A DNA stretch of 22,198 nt from Pinguiococcus pyrenoidosus (lineage: Eukaryota > Sar > Pinguiophyceae > Pinguiochrysidales > Pinguiochrysidaceae), in the NCBI GenBank assembly GCA_019677205.1, contig JAAMXY010002680.1:3510-25707 (forward strand), given 5' to 3'. Under the pieces are notes generated by a model. The model searched no databases and was not told where the DNA came from. It was given only the letters and a program-made list of their open reading frames with translations. Each line of letters starts with the position of its first letter. The first letter of the stretch is position 1. The translations under genes and the position numbers were made by a program. This document shows, in pieces, positions 10,201 to 19,052 of the stretch.

Positions 10201-10210
10201 GGATGACTAA
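7208..10210 (+). CDS. DDX51: DEAD-box RNA helicase, DDX51/Dbp6 type (950 aa, three exons)
   Basis: ATP-dependent RNA helicase; the closest fit is the DDX51/Dbp6 group, nucleolar factors in 60S subunit assembly. Exons are 7208-7847, 7941-9681 and 9739-10210 (introns 93 and 57 nt). The first 213 residues are basic and low-complexity. The helicase core has FPIQ (about 241-244), APTGSGKT (269-276), ATPGR, VVDEADRLL (DEAD at 481-484), SAT (558-560), SDGAARGLD (783-791) and HRCGRTAR (812-819). The FFPIQTAVIPRIL block and DEADRLLSQSYQNW resemble DDX51 more than other DEAD proteins. Two insertions interrupt the core: about 110 residues before the ATPGR motif and a very acidic one of about 100 before motif V. 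The C-terminus has 14 consecutive Glu and an acidic tail. The start is the first in-frame ATG (GCGATGTTT); the frame is open further upstream without an ATG. Confidence 0.9.
10103..10144 (+). repeat. (GAG)14 microsatellite coding poly-Glu
   Basis: Fourteen GAG codons in frame within exon 3 of the DDX51-like gene. They encode an acidic run near the C-terminus. Long acidic tracts are common in nucleolar proteins. Confidence 0.9.
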
Positions 10211-10604
10211 GTGGACAACCTGAGGACGGCTCATTTCTTTCATCTATCGTCTGCGGTGGGCATCCGACAGCATGCACAAGCCTCGTCGCACCAGCCCATG
10301 AGGCAGCTGACGAGATCATCGCTTTCAGTCTTTTCCTCGCGATGCCCCGCTTCTCGAAAGCCCGCTTCAAAATACTACTTGCTCCATCGTAAATGGCGAC
10401 ACAATCTAGTGTGATCAAAAAGGCTGCCGTCGTCTCCGGTCGGGATGGGTAAAATCCGATCACCACCATGCTGGAGTTGGTGTTCGTGCGACATCCCATT
10501 CTCATCCTCCGCAGCGACATGCTGAGAAGGCGAGGGCGTAATCATCGCGCGGCATGAGCCTGTCGGAGGCTTGAACGCAGCGGCGGCGCGTTGAAGTTCT
10601 CCCG
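10211..10604. other. Convergent intergenic region between helicase and cation transporter
   Basis: Nothing beyond the 3' ends of the two convergent genes is supported here. No hairpin, RNA gene or conserved coding segment was recognised. Confidence 0.5.
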
Positions 10605-12563
10605 TTAACGTGCTTCGGCGCTGTCGCCGAGCGATACGCTAATGTCCCTGGAATCCTCATGGCTGTGACTCGTGTCATCGCCGTGATCATGGCTATGGTC
10701 CATGTCGTGGCCGTGCCGTTCCTCCGCGTCAACCTTGGCTTCCCTCGAGGATCTCCCAGCAGGGCTTGGCGGGGCATCATCCAGCAAGACCAAGGTGACA
10801 CGAACCATCATCTCGGGTCTTCTCTCGACGACCTCCTTCTTCAACTGCTGAGCAAGCTCTCGGAGGCTCGCAAGCTCCGTCCCGCTGGATTCCTGTGGTG
10901 CGCCGCTTCGGCCGGCATCGCTCACATCTGCGGCGGGTGAAGCTAAGGTCAGCACGACCACGGGTAGCCCCTCCTCAAAGTCTATCTCCACATCTTTCAC
11001 GCTGACGGACAGGTCCGGTTCTTCAGACTGCCTTTCCCCAAGCACTTTCGCAAGGGCTTCACGAGCTTCTTCGTACAGCACGGCCTCGTCCGCGAGAGCA
11101 TCTGGAGCCGGTGCCATGCTGCCACTTCCTGACTTGTCTTTCGTTTCAAGGTTCACCAAGACCTCGGTGACGCTGGGTTCCATGGCAATGATGCCCTTCT
11201 TGATCTTCTCCACGACCGAGGCCGCAGTGGCCGTGGACATGCTCTTCTTCGCCGTGACGGTCAAGTCGACATGCGTCTGAGGACCCATCCTCCTCGCCCG
11301 CACATTGCTGTAGCGCAGGCCGAGCGGCGCCCCGTCCTCCTCCCAAAGACCAGGGATGCTGGCGACTCCCTTGTTCACCCTGCCAACGAGCTCCGGCTCC
11401 GCGGTGTCCGTCAGCTGCTTGAGCGCATCAGACCCAACCTGCAAGCCGGCGAGCATCACCATGCCAGCAACGATGAATCCCGCGATGGGATCCAGCATCG
11501 GACACCCAAGCTTGGCCCCGGCGATACCGATGAGCGCAACCACGCTGCTCAGCGCATCGCTCCGGTGATGCCAAGCGTTCGCGATGAGCACGGGACTGTT
11601 TATTCGCTTCGCCACCCGCGCCGTCGCCTGGAAAAGAAGCTCCTTCGCCACAATGCTGAAGGTCGCCACAGACATTGCCAGCCAGGTGAAGTCCCAGGCG
11701 GCTTGCGCTTGTGCATGCACATGCCCTCCGTGTGCCACGGCAGCCGTAGGACCAAAGAGCTGCTCCAAGCTGAGCGCCCCCCCGAAGTGCCACCCCGTGA
11801 GCAGCAGCATGAGAGCAACGAACAGGCTGCCCAACTGCTCAAAGCGACCGTGGCCATACGGATGGTCCGCGTCCGGCGGAAGCCGACTCATCCGAAGAGT
11901 GCCCAGGGTCACGAAGTCGCTGACCAGATCGCTCAAGCTGTGCCCCGCGTCGGCCAGCAGCGCAGCGCTGTTGCCAAGCGTCCCGGCCACACACTTGCCC
12001 AAGGCCAGGCCCACATTCACCCAGATGCCCAGCACGGTAATCCGATCCGCCGCGGCGTGCGACGACTTCCCCGAGCCCCGGAACTCCTGCGTGCTGTAGC
12101 GCAGCGCGAGCGATCGGTGGCGCCTCCAGCCCATGAGCAGCCCGCCCACGCCGTCGCGAAGCCCCGTGGCGAAGCGGATCGCCGGGTCGTAGGCCACCAG
12201 CGCCACCGCGGCGAAGAGGAAGACCGGGCGGAGCTGCTCTACCCCCACGGCAGCTCGCGTGCCCAGCACAAACAGGGCGCCGGCGCAAACGTAGCGGAAC
12301 TGCACGCGCTTGGGCACCTTGGAGCCCTCGCCCTCCAGCGGCATCGCATGCGAGTGCGAGTGGCTGTGGCCCCCATGCATTCGCAGTCGCCTCCGGCCCG
12401 AAGAAGCGCTTCTTTCCCGCACTTCGGCCGCAGCTCGCGGCGCCAATCCACCGTTAGGTACGCCGAGGGCGCCGAAGCCGCCGCTGAGCTTGGGCGGTGC
12501 GACCAGCAGCCCTCTCGCCAGCGCCACACATATCACCAACACACAGCTGACGCTCCGATGCAT
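10605..12563 (-). CDS. Cation diffusion facilitator (probable Zn2+ exporter) with N-terminal presequence (652 aa, intronless)
   Basis: CDF/MTP/ZnT-family transporter; family members exchange Zn2+ or related divalent metals for protons. The core starts at about residue 172. The metal-site pairs are HxxxD in TM2 (His208/Asp212, LLADAGHSLSD) and HxxxD in TM5 (His332/Asp336, WHHRSD). His in the first TM2 position is the usual mark of Zn-type members. DHPYGHGRFEQLGS (about 233-246) is the conserved loop after TM2. A cytoplasmic C-terminal domain follows. His-rich segments lie near the N-terminus (HGGHSHSHSH, about 63-72) and the extreme C-terminus. Residues 1-60 look like a signal peptide (MHRSVSCVLVICVALARGLL) plus an Arg/Ser-rich transit-like part, so a plastid or other organelle membrane is plausible. 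Extra hydrophobic stretches at about 91-125 precede the core. ATG 12563 is the first Met of the frame. The substrate is inferred, not shown. Confidence 0.87.
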   Translation of the reverse strand: MHRSVSCVLVICVALARGLLVAPPKLSGGFGALGVPNGGLAPRAAAEVRERSASSGRRRLRMHGGHSHSHSHAMPLEGEGSKVPKRVQFRYVCAGALFVLGTRAAVGVEQLRPVFLFAAVALVAYDPAIRFATGLRDGVGGLLMGWRRHRSLALRYSTQEFRGSGKSSHAAADRITVLGIWVNVGLALGKCVAGTLGNSAALLADAGHSLSDLVSDFVTLGTLRMSRLPPDADHPYGHGRFEQLGSLFVALMLLLTGWHFGGALSLEQLFGPTAAVAHGGHVHAQAQAAWDFTWLAMSVATFSIVAKELLFQATARVAKRINSPVLIANAWHHRSDALSSVVALIGIAGAKLGCPMLDPIAGFIVAGMVMLAGLQVGSDALKQLTDTAEPELVGRVNKGVASIPGLWEEDGAPLGLRYSNVRARRMGPQTHVDLTVTAKKSMSTATAASVVEKIKKGIIAMEPSVTEVLVNLETKDKSGSGSMAPAPDALADEAVLYEEAREALAKVLGERQSEEPDLSVSVKDVEIDFEEGLPVVVLTLASPAADVSDAGRSGAPQESSGTELASLRELAQQLKKEVVERRPEMMVRVTLVLLDDAPPSPAGRSSREAKVDAEERHGHDMDHSHDHGDDTSHSHEDSRDISVSLGDSAEAR

Positions 12564-13025
12564 GTTCTGCGGCGCTCAGTGCCCCCCAAACTCCGCAGCA
12601 GACACGGCTTCTACGCCTTGGAGGCCAACCGAGCGGCGCGTGCGCAGTCGCAGTTTCACGCGTCGCGCGCAGCTCTGGGACGCCCCCCAGTACTCAGAAT
12701 GGCGGTGGCAGCAGCTGGGCGGCTTGGAGCGGCGACGGAGCCCAGGTGTCCCGCCGGCGCCCACACTTGAATGAGAGGCGTGGCGCGCAAGGATTTCAAG
12801 CGGAAATCGTAAGTGTTTTCAAACTATGAATAGTAACGCTCAAAATGTACTCCTTGCGCAATTTTATGGTCACTTTCGCCTCAGATACCGTTGAAGATAG
12901 TACCATAGTATAACACCTTGTAGGGGAATAGCATAGGAGAAAAGCGATGGGAGAGGAAACTTGCGCCAAAGTGACGAGAGAGCCGGAGCGCCACACATCG
13001 TGGGATTGTGCGATTTTGACGCAGA
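12564..13025. other. Divergent intergenic region between cation transporter and uS14m
   Basis: No gene seen. The part from about 12790 to 12950 is AT-richer than the flanks and probably contains the promoters of both divergent genes. No core element could be named. Confidence 0.45.
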
Positions 13026-13809
13026 ATGTTAAGCTCCTTAGCGCGCTCTTGTCGCTTTGCGCAACGACATGGGCGCTTCGCGAGCACTTTGCCGGCGCAC
13101 ATTCGCGCCAGAATCGCCGCGCGAAAGATCCGCTTCCCGGCGCAGCTGCCCGAGGGCGACAAGACGCACCCGTACGGCGTGGATCTGAGTCGCGTGGACG
13201 TGGAGAAGACCGGCGCGAAGAAAGACTTCGATCCGGAGAAAATCTTCCGCGATACCGTGTATTCGCCTTCGATGTATCCGCGGCCGTTCGTCAGCGCCGC
13301 GAATGAGAGAGACAAACGCGTTCGAAAGACGGTACGCGACCCTTTCCGCCCCCCTTTTTTAGATAAAGAGCGCGAGATCAACTCCGCAAAGGCTGCTACA
13401 GTTCTAAACTTTCGCGGATTCCCAGGTGGCGAAGTATGAGCTTCGGAGAATGGCGCTGAAAGCCATCGTGTACAACCAGCAGCTTCCGCTAGACATCAGG
13501 TACCGCACGGGCGGCGTCCCAGATTGTAGTGCCCTTCCTCATTATACCAATGGCGTCCGCTTCTTTCTCCTTGTTTGTTTTGCTTGTTTGTTTGTTTGTT
13601 TTTATTTATTTGTTTTTTTTTTCAGATTTCATGCGAATCAGTTTCTTGGAGCCCTTCCGCGAGATAGCAGCAAGACTCGTGTTGTCAATCGGTGTCAGTA
13701 CAATGGGCAGGCCCGATCGGTGTATAAGAAGTGGGGCTTGAATCGCTTCATGTTTGCCAAGTTCGTCAGGGAGGGGCTGCTTCCTGGAGTGAAGCACTGG
13801 GGCAACTAA
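13026..13809 (+). CDS. MRPS14: Mitochondrial small-subunit ribosomal protein uS14m (187 aa, three exons)
   Basis: Component of the mitoribosomal small subunit head. Exons are 13026-13331, 13426-13499 and 13626-13809. The introns (94 and 126 nt) are GT-AG and the joins are phase 0 and phase 2 (AG|A codon). The C-terminal half is canonical uS14: [39 protein letters not shown], then [19 protein letters not shown] and a final [11 protein letters not shown]. It lacks the zinc Cys motif of some bacterial uS14 forms, as is usual for the mitochondrial type. The first 20 or so residues ([20 protein letters not shown]) look like a mitochondrial presequence. About 85 residues then precede the uS14 domain, so the protein is longer than bacterial uS14 (about 100 aa). 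The second intron carries a TTTG-rich tract and a strong T-run before its AG. Confidence 0.93.
13572..13623 (+). repeat. TTTG-rich tract and T-run in uS14m intron 2
   Basis: GTTT/TTTG units, then T8-T9, directly before the TTTCAG acceptor. It is T-rich in an otherwise GC-rich window and serves as the polypyrimidine tract of that intron. Confidence 0.8.
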
Positions 13810-13918
13810 GAACGACCAGAAGGAAATGCACGAGAAGAATCACATTCGTTCGCTATGCACTATCTTGGACAGCCTACGTTACGTACGGATGTTTCTGCCG
13901 CGCTACTGCGGACCAGCT

Positions 13919-15912
13919 TCATCCTTTGCTTGAGCTACTGGGAGTCGAGAGCTCCGTGGGGGATATCAAGTTTCCCCAGATCCCGTCGTTTGGCGACGTC
14001 AAAAAATCACAGGGACTGAGAAGGTGAAGAAAATCGTTGCCGAAGGCCGGGTCCGAGGGATCGCCGAACGACCGGGCGGCCGGCGAGGACAGGAGAATGC
14101 CGGCGCCCTCGGTGTACTCCATGTCCATGCGATGCTCGTTCGTGGCCGGCGAGTGCAGCGTGAAGGTGTCATCGGCCGCCTTGTTCGCTCCCCACATGTG
14201 GCCGAAGGGCGAGCGACGCGCCGGACTGAGGCTTGCTCGCGGCGTGCCGAAGAAGGTGTCCCCGCTCTTCGGCGTCTTTTCTACCTGCAGTGACAGCTGG
14301 CGACGCTTCTCCTCCTTTACAAATTCTCGGTACGTGCAGGTGCTTTCCTCGCTTTCCCGCAAGCGAGGACTGTAGCTCTCTCGCATGCGAGGCGTGAGGC
14401 TGTCCCTCGTGCGGGGCGTGTGGCTCTCTCGCATGCGGGGCGTATGGCTTTCTCGCATGCGCGGCGTATGGCCTTCCCCAGTGCTCCCAGCAGATGCCCC
14501 ATGCGCAGGGCGCACGGAGCCGCCGTCGCCCTTCACGGTGTTCGACGCCAACCGCAAGGCCTTCGCTAATTCCCTGTTGAGGTCGATCTCCTCGTTGCCT
14601 GATTCTTTGGCGGCCCTCACGCTGTCCAAGAAGCCCTACGCAGCGCAGGTTTAGCGCCAAAAGCTTCCAGGGCTCCGGGCGTCAGGTCAAGCGCTACCTG
14701 CAATAGATCGTATCGAATAACGCCACGAGTATCCCCCGACGGCTTTGGCGAGGGCGTTCGACTGCGCGTCTGCAGGTCCGGAAGAGAAGGTCACTGGCTT
14801 GCAAGGTCCAATCTCGGCAGGACTGCCTTGTCGGTGTCTTACCACATGGGGCACGTGCTCTACGGGTGCCAATGGTGGACGCGGCGGGTGCACCGGAGCA
14901 GGCGACGGCACCGGCGGACGAACTGTGTGAAGCGAGACCGGTGGCGCGGCCGCTTCCATCGACTTGTATTGGGGTAGGTTGCCAGCGTGGCTCATCACAG
15001 GTCGAGCCCCGTTCATGAACGCTATTGCGTGCTGCTGCGGTAGGAAAGGCTGCCATCCCTTCACGCCGCCTAGGGGCATAGGCGGAACACCTTGCTGCTG
15101 CCAAGGCGTCGCTAACGCCAGATTCCTTCGACCTTGCTTGTTCGCCTGCTGTGCCTCCCGCTGCTGCTGGTCGGTCACGGCTGCCTTCAGCGGAGGTCTC
15201 CAGCCACCTGTTCAAGCGTTCAAAAGGAAGAGAGAGGGAGAGAGAAGGGAGAGGGACAGAGAGAGACAGAAAGCGAGACAGAGAGAGAGACCAAGAGGGG
15301 CGGAGGTTGGGGGAAGAGTGAGAAGAATCTTGGCTGACGATCCTATGACCGAAGCGTCTGTCAAGGGCGCACCGTGGTCTCGATCGAGATGCTTGGCCAG
15401 GTTGGACGTGTTGTGGAAGGTCCGGCGGTGCCCGACGCAGAGGGGGCAGAGGTAGTAGCCGTCCGCGCAGCGGTACGGCCCCCAGTGTCGCCGTGGCGCT
15501 CTGCTGCGCAAAGGGAAGGGAGTGAGAGACGTCGCAGAATTTTTTGCAGGGGTCCGCCCGCAGTTCGGGAATGCCAGTGCAGGTACCTCTTCCCCCTTCG
15601 CCCTGTCTTCTCCTCAAAGTCTGCCGCACCAAACTGAGCCGCATTCGCCATACTGCTCGCGGCGCTGCCGACGTGCGGTCCGAAACGCCCACCACCCGCC
15701 TCGGAAGTAGGTGATGGAAGAGTTCGACAGGAGGTCCGTTCCGGACTCGCTGGCCGCCCCGTCCCATCAGCTGAGCCGTTCCCATCCAATGCCCGTCGCC
15801 TGGTGCATCTGGCTTTTCCGTAGTATGGTGGCACCCAGCTTGTTGAACTGGCTTCCGTAACGTCAGCTGATGGGAACTTCGCCGATCGAGGCAAGGGGAG
15901 GTACCTCATCAT
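13919..15912 (-). CDS. BED/C2H2-like zinc-finger protein with octapeptide repeat (about 546 aa, four exons proposed)
   Basis: No named orthologue recognised. Proposed exons are 15587-15912, 15373-15503, 14727-15207 and 13919-14621; all introns (83, 165, 105 nt) are GT-AG and in phase. Residues 1-108 are Ser/Gly/Pro-rich. Exon 2 encodes a zinc finger: Cys128-x2-Cys131, TSNLAKHLDRDH, His147-x4-His152. The 15-residue Cys-His spacing is longer than in classical C2H2, and the TSNL..HL...H part resembles BED fingers. Exon 3 is Gln- then Pro-rich. Exon 4 has five copies of an 8-residue repeat (consensus S-H-T-P-R-M-R-E), then many Ser-Pro sites. This layout suggests a transcriptional regulator (inference). 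The finger-to-Gln-rich join (DRDHG|GWRPP) is strong; the last join is weaker, since donor 14698 with an acceptor near 14610 also keeps frame, or exon 4 could belong to another gene. The finger may equally be a divergent C2H2. Confidence 0.55.
14351..14472 (-). repeat. Five 24-bp tandem repeats encoding TPRMRES-type octapeptides
   Basis: Read on the minus strand, five adjacent 24-bp units encode variants of S-H-T-P-R-M-R-E. The last two units are diverged (SLTPRMRE, SYSPRLRE). Each unit contains a Ser/Thr-Pro-Arg site. The reading frame is kept throughout. Confidence 0.85.
15226..15300 (+). repeat. GA-rich tract (CT-rich on the minus strand) in a zinc-finger gene intron
   Basis: Purine-only stretch of GA, GGA and GACA units on the plus strand. 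On the coding (minus) strand it is a long pyrimidine tract just before the AACAG acceptor at 15208. That supports this being an intron. Confidence 0.8.
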
Positions 15913-16568
15913 TTGCCGCGGAGTCGTCTGGAAGCGTCATTCTAGATCGTTCTTGAACTTGCGAGGGCGTATGCATGGGCGGACTCTACACTTGAATCTT
16001 CCTTTTCTTCATGCTTTTCTCCCACGCTCCGGACGCTGCGACCCTCTTGCAGCATGTCGCCTGCCGTTGTACCACTTGCCGGACTCGGCGGCTGTTCTCA
16101 AATCCTCTCTTTCCCTCTTTCTTCTTCGCAGCTTCAGTTGCAGCTGCCCTCCTACGTCCGACTCTACAGTCCTTGCCAAGGCGCAGGAACAACGCTCTTA
16201 CGCCAAGCTTCGTACTTTTCAGCCGGTGAGCACGCTTTGATCGCAACTCGTTCGGCATCGTTGATCCCGTTTCCATTCCGCTCGCATATCGGCGACGTCT
16301 TCCTTTCCTTTTCCTTTTGCGAATGTGTTGTCTGCGGACATTCCCTCCCCACCTCCCCCCTCTTCCACGCCGCATGTTCATGGGTCGGATTCCGTGATTG
16401 CAAGGCCATTGGCTCCCCTTTTTGCGTCTGATGGAGGATGTGCCGTTTTTCGCTTTTGCTTTGGGTGTTGTTTATTTTTGGTTTTGTTTCTTGGACTTGA
16501 GCGACCTTCATTCTTCAAAAGCAACAAGACCAGGTTTCTTTCTTCTCGTGAGCAACTCACAACTTCAG
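15913..16568. other. Region between the zinc-finger and UDP-sugar pyrophosphorylase genes; possible small gene
   Basis: Both flanking genes are on the minus strand, so this holds one gene's 3' UTR and the other's promoter. It is pyrimidine-rich on the plus strand. A minus-strand frame from ATG 16258 to the stop at 15986 (90 aa) is extremely basic and begins MPNELRSKRAHRLKSTKL. This loosely resembles the N-terminus of LLP/DUF2423-type nucleolar proteins. Another minus-strand frame (ATG 16511) and a plus-strand segment ending before a GTGAGC donor at 16225 also look partly protein-like. I cannot decide between them. A 26-codon upstream frame (15863-15940) overlaps the zinc-finger start. Confidence 0.3.
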
Positions 16569-18945
16569 TCATCTTCGCAGCGAGTCTAGCGTTTCTTCCG
16601 CGATCCACTCGCCCGGCTCCGAGATTGTGAGAATAATTCGGTCCGAAGCAGCGGCGCGGACCAGATCGAAGCCGCGGATGGTGAGGAACGGGGCCCCGTC
16701 CTCCACCTTCTTCAAAACCGGCTTCGGCGTGGCGATCTGCGTCTTGACAAGTCGCAGCGTGGCGCCCTCCACGATGTGGATCGTCAAGTCGCCGTTTAAA
16801 GTGACGCCGTCAAAGATGACGCTCCCCGCTCCTTCAATCTGCAGCGCGCTGCTGCGGTCCATGGTGAGACCCTCTCCCGTGAACGGGGCTCGCAGCAGAT
16901 CCGTCGTGATGCTGTTGTCCGGCGAAATGGCAATGAGCGGGCCAAGGGTCATGGCCACTCCTTCAATCTCGACCGACAGCGGGTCTCCGGTGAACTTCAC
17001 CATGCCAAAGCTTTCCAACTTCTTGGCCTGCCGAGAGCGACGATAAGTGCTTTCGAAACGCTTCGCTGCCAAGGGGGGTGCTCGCACCTTTGCTGCGTAA
17101 AAGTCTGCCTCGGCGGAAGCTACGGTCCCTGGCGGGTTGCCGTTCTTGGCGTTGGCCGCACCGGCGTCGAGGCTGTTCTTGGCCGGTGAGAAGCTCAACC
17201 ACTTGGGGAACGAGACGAAGCCGATGTTGCTTCCGTCCTGAGGCATCTCGGCCTGGATGAGCCGAGGGAAGTCCTGCATCATGCACTCCAGTCTGGTGGG
17301 CTTCTTGAACAGGTTGCGCTCCGCATCTGCGTACTTCGGGTTGACGAACTCGGGAACGACGCCCTGGGAGACGGCAAGCATGAGCTTTGGTCCCGAACGG
17401 GGGAAACCAAGGATCTTGATGGAAGGAAGAAGGCACACCGCAAGGAGGCTCCTCCGCACCTGCGCTTCTCCTTCGCAGACCTTCTTGTAGGTCGAGAACT
17501 TGAAGACGAGGTTGTTGGCGTTGCCCGGGAAGGGCGAGCATCCGAGCTCGGGATCATTCGTGTCACCAAGCTCCGGTGAGATCTGCGAGGCACATCGTTC
17601 TCGCTCAGGTGTCTCGCGAGTCGAGCAAAGACTTGCTCAGGCAAACGATTCGGCTCTTACCGTTGCACGGAGCAGGGGATCTAGCTGATTGTACTCCACG
17701 TTGATCGTGAGTTCCTCTCCTGTGCCCTCCTTGACCAGCCGGGTGATTGCTCCCGCGGCCTCTCCTGCCGTCCTCGGGATGCAGATGCTGTTCATGTCGA
17801 GGTCGCGCGCCTTGCTGACGCCCAGCGCGGGCAAGATGCTGTTGATCACGAGAAGATTCGTGTCCTGGAGGAAGAAGAGCCACTTGATGGAGCGCTCCGC
17901 CCACTGATCCAAGACCTTCTCCTTGAGCATGAGGTGGTGCACATCTCCGTGCCCGTGCGGCTTGGTCTCGATCACGTAGGGATCGTCCTCCGACATGGCG
18001 AGGCTGGCGCGCCGATCGGAGAGCGCCGCGACCTTCTCCTGCTTGACGATCCGCAGGTTCTCGTCCGCCATGCCAAAGTTGGCGTTCTCGCGGAGTAGCG
18101 CGCGGGTGGGCCCGTCGGTGTCGCCGGACGTCATGATGGTCAGCGGCAAGCTGACGCCGTGGCCCTGGAGCTTCAAGTGCCGCTCCAGCGCCAGAATGGT
18201 CTCAACGTAGTACTTGATGAAGGAGCGCCCGGTGAGCAGCTCCACGGGAAGCTCGATCTTGATGCCGCTGTATCCCAGGCGCTCTCCGAGGCCTCCGGCG
18301 ACCAGCACGAAGCCGACCCCTTCGGCCGCGGCCTGCAAGCCCAGCCTCTCCATGTCGTCGAACTCCCGCGTGCCAAAGTCCAGGATGGCTCCCTCCGGCA
18401 CGGTGGGCGTAAAGCCCTCGAAGGGGTTCACGCCCTCGGCGCTCTGCTCCAGCAGGTCTCTGGCCTTGGTGACGTAGGCCCTGAGGCCTCCGGGGTAGTT
18501 GGCCTCGAGTTCGGCCACCTGGCGGAAGAACGCCTGCTTCCGAGCTTCGTCCTGGCCGGCCTCGGCCCACGGCTCAAAGATGTGGTGCTGCTCCAAGTCC
18601 AGGAGCGTCTGCGCAAGCCGTCTATGCGATGGGCAAGCAAGAACGAATCTTTGAGCTTCTCTTTTGTCTGGTGTTGCTTCTGCTCTCCGCCCCCATCTTT
18701 CATTTCCTGCTCGGGGGGGTTTGGGGGTTTTGGGGGGCTCGGAGGCCTGGCCGAGCGTCGCACCTGTCTTCCTCGGATAGCTCTGCGACCTTGCTGCTGA
18801 GCACCGTGTCCACGGAGGCGACGCTGGCGCGTAGGCCCGTCCAGCGGCTGGCGGAGCGGCGGACCGCGACGTTCCACGCCGCTCCGAAGGCGTGGGTGCA
18901 GGCGCAGCTTGCCAGCAGCAGTGCAGCCAGGCGGCCCATCCTCAT
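16569..18945 (-). CDS. USP: UDP-sugar pyrophosphorylase with plastid-type bipartite presequence (686 aa, four exons)
   Basis: Makes UDP-sugars (UDP-Glc, UDP-Gal, UDP-GlcA and others) from UTP and sugar-1-phosphates. Exons are 18764-18945, 17661-18621, 17460-17582 and 16569-17363; introns 142, 78 and 96 nt are GT-AG. The sequence follows plant USP along its length: YPGGLRAYVTKA, NPFEGFTPTVPEG, nucleotide loop GGLGERLG (170-177), TKPHGHGDVH (280-289), NVEYNQLDPLLRA, CSPFPGNANNL, FVNPKY, TRLECMMQDFP, and a C-terminal beta-helix-like domain. Before the enzyme lie about 60 residues: a signal peptide (MRMGRLAALLLASCACTHA), then Phe-Gly-Ala and an Arg/Ser-rich segment. Cleavage before Phe is the rule for complex red-type plastids, so plastid import is inferred. 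Alternatives are UGPase or UAP, but the HGHGDVH and LECMMQDFP blocks favour USP. The start is the first ATG of the frame; a second Met is codon 3. Confidence 0.9.
18713..18744 (+). repeat. Long G-runs (G7-T3-G5-T4-G6) in an intron of the USP gene
   Basis: Three G-runs of seven, five and six bases are separated by T3 and T4, then shorter GG pairs follow. They lie in the first intron of the minus-strand USP gene, so the transcript carries the C-rich complement. The pattern can form a G-quadruplex on the plus strand. Confidence 0.7.
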
Positions 18946-19052
18946 CGCGGCAGCTCAAAGGACGCACCAAGGCGGTGGGGAAGGCACCGCAGCGGGAAGA
19001 AGACGCTCCGGTGAAAGGCGACGCTTCCGAGAACGACTGCACTTGGGATGGA

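Noticed and set aside
11271-12770. 499-codon open frame on the plus strand
   Set aside because: Antisense to the cation transporter, whose motifs are clear. The conceptual product is a low-complexity Arg/Pro/Ala protein without a recognisable domain.
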